The notes beneath the pieces are model-generated. The model was not told where the DNA came from. It worked only from the letters and a program-made list of their open reading frames with translations, and made no database searches. The translations under genes were made by a program, and so were the position numbers. Of a stretch of 5,734 nt of DNA, positions 5,417 through 5,734 are shown one piece after another (the first letter of the stretch is position 1; each line of letters opens with the position of its first letter). The DNA is taken from assembly GCA_947167435.1 (NCBI GenBank), contig CAMVIC010000116.1, forward strand, positions 1 through 5,734. The letters are read 5' to 3'. The stretch is from an uncultured Clostridia bacterium (GTDB lineage: Bacteria > Bacillota_A > Clostridia > Oscillospirales > Oscillospiraceae).

Positions 5417-5716
5417 ATGCTGAACATTCAAAAAACCCTTGAGGAAAAGACACTGACGGTCGCCCTCTCCGGGCGGCTGGACACCACGACTGCCCCGGAG
5501 CTGGAGAAGAACCTGCAGGAGAGCCTTGACGACGTCGACGAGCTGGTGATGGACATGGCCGGCCTGGAATACATCTCCTCCGCCGGACTGCGCGTGCTGC
5601 TCACCGCGCAGAAGACCATGATGAAGCGCGGCGGCATGAAGGTGACGCACGTCTGCGAGGCCGTGATGGAGGTCTTTGAGGTCACCGGCTTCGCCGATAT
5701 CCTGACCATCGAATAA
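5417..5716 (+). CDS. STAS-domain anti-sigma factor antagonist (SpoIIAA/RsbV-like)
   Basis: This 99-residue single-domain STAS protein begins with IQKTLEEKTLTVALSGRLDTTTAPELE, the first strand pair and loop of the fold. It contains LVMDMAGLEYISSAGLRVLL (43-62), the phosphorylation site. By alignment with SpoIIAA, Ser55 is the expected phosphoacceptor; the residue before it is Ser54 where SpoIIAA has Asp. In known systems the unphosphorylated form binds a GHKL serine kinase/anti-sigma factor and frees a sigma factor, while phosphorylation inactivates it. A strong AAAGGAGG (5402-5409) lies 7 nt before the ATG, and the gene starts 22 nt after the transpeptidase stop, so co-transcription is likely. 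Its kinase and phosphatase partners are not in the window. Which sigma factor or other output it controls is unknown. Confidence 0.94.
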   Translation: MLNIQKTLEEKTLTVALSGRLDTTTAPELEKNLQESLDDVDELVMDMAGLEYISSAGLRVLLTAQKTMMKRGGMKVTHVCEAVMEVFEVTGFADILTIE

Positions 5717-5724
5717 GCATGCGG

Positions 5725-5732
5725 TAAGGAGA
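5725..5732 (+). promoter_or_regulatory. Ribosome binding site of a gene starting beyond the window
   Basis: TAAGGAGA lies 9 nt after the STAS stop with no terminator between, so a further co-transcribed gene should begin within a few bases of the window end. In many genomes a GHKL serine kinase/anti-sigma factor follows such a STAS gene; that identity is a guess. Confidence 0.55.
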
Positions 5733-5734
5733 TC

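Noticed and set aside
4246..5427. 393-codon open frame on the minus strand opposite the transpeptidase
   Set aside because: It mirrors a gene with a signal peptide and intact catalytic motifs, has no ribosome site or recognisable motif, and arises from GC-rich third positions.

Overview
The window is GC-rich, compact bacterial chromosome (about 60% GC by eye) with canonical AGGAGG-type ribosome sites, ATGA stop/start overlaps and sigma-A-like promoters. The protein set fits a Gram-positive Firmicute: an MmcQ/YjbR protein with a PUA-like tail, a cyclophilin lipoprotein, a YkuD-type L,D-transpeptidase and a SpoIIAA-like STAS protein. My best guess is a high-GC gut Clostridia member (Oscillospiraceae-like). 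That placement rests on protein flavour only, as no rRNA or other marker is present.

Layout. (1) At 1-147 on the minus strand is the N-terminal half of an acylphosphatase, cut by the window edge. (2) A short divergent promoter region (about 148-282) separates it from a rightward two-gene operon, 283-1921. This encodes an MmcQ/YjbR protein with an EVE/PUA-like C-terminal domain, then, overlapping it by 8 nt, a DUF5131 (phage Gp37/Gp68-type) protein with a CxxxCxxC motif near its N-terminus and seven cysteines at its C-terminus. (3) A perfect 16-bp hairpin at 1938-1973 ends this operon and the convergent one that follows. (4) A leftward three-gene operon runs from 4090 down to 1993: a stand-alone PD-(D/E)XK, Cas4-like nuclease-fold protein, an HSL-family alpha/beta hydrolase and a secreted cyclophilin-type peptidyl-prolyl isomerase lipoprotein. 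Both junctions are 4-nt ATGA overlaps. (5) A divergent intergenic region of about 190 bp (4091-4284), AT-rich in its right half, carries the leftward promoter and the leader of the rightward genes. (6) The rightward genes, 4285-5716, are a secreted L,D-transpeptidase-like protein with an extra uncharacterised C-terminal domain, then a STAS anti-sigma-factor antagonist. A strong ribosome site at the right edge implies another gene just outside.

Most genes are recognisable housekeeping or accessory families. The least understood unit is the MmcQ-EVE plus DUF5131 pair: a putative nucleic-acid reader translationally coupled to a putative metal-cluster enzyme of unknown reaction. The other items worth a second look are the nuclease-fold protein reduced to its N-terminal domain, the tandem 12-nt repeats in the transpeptidase leader, and the cell-wall enzyme/STAS pairing.
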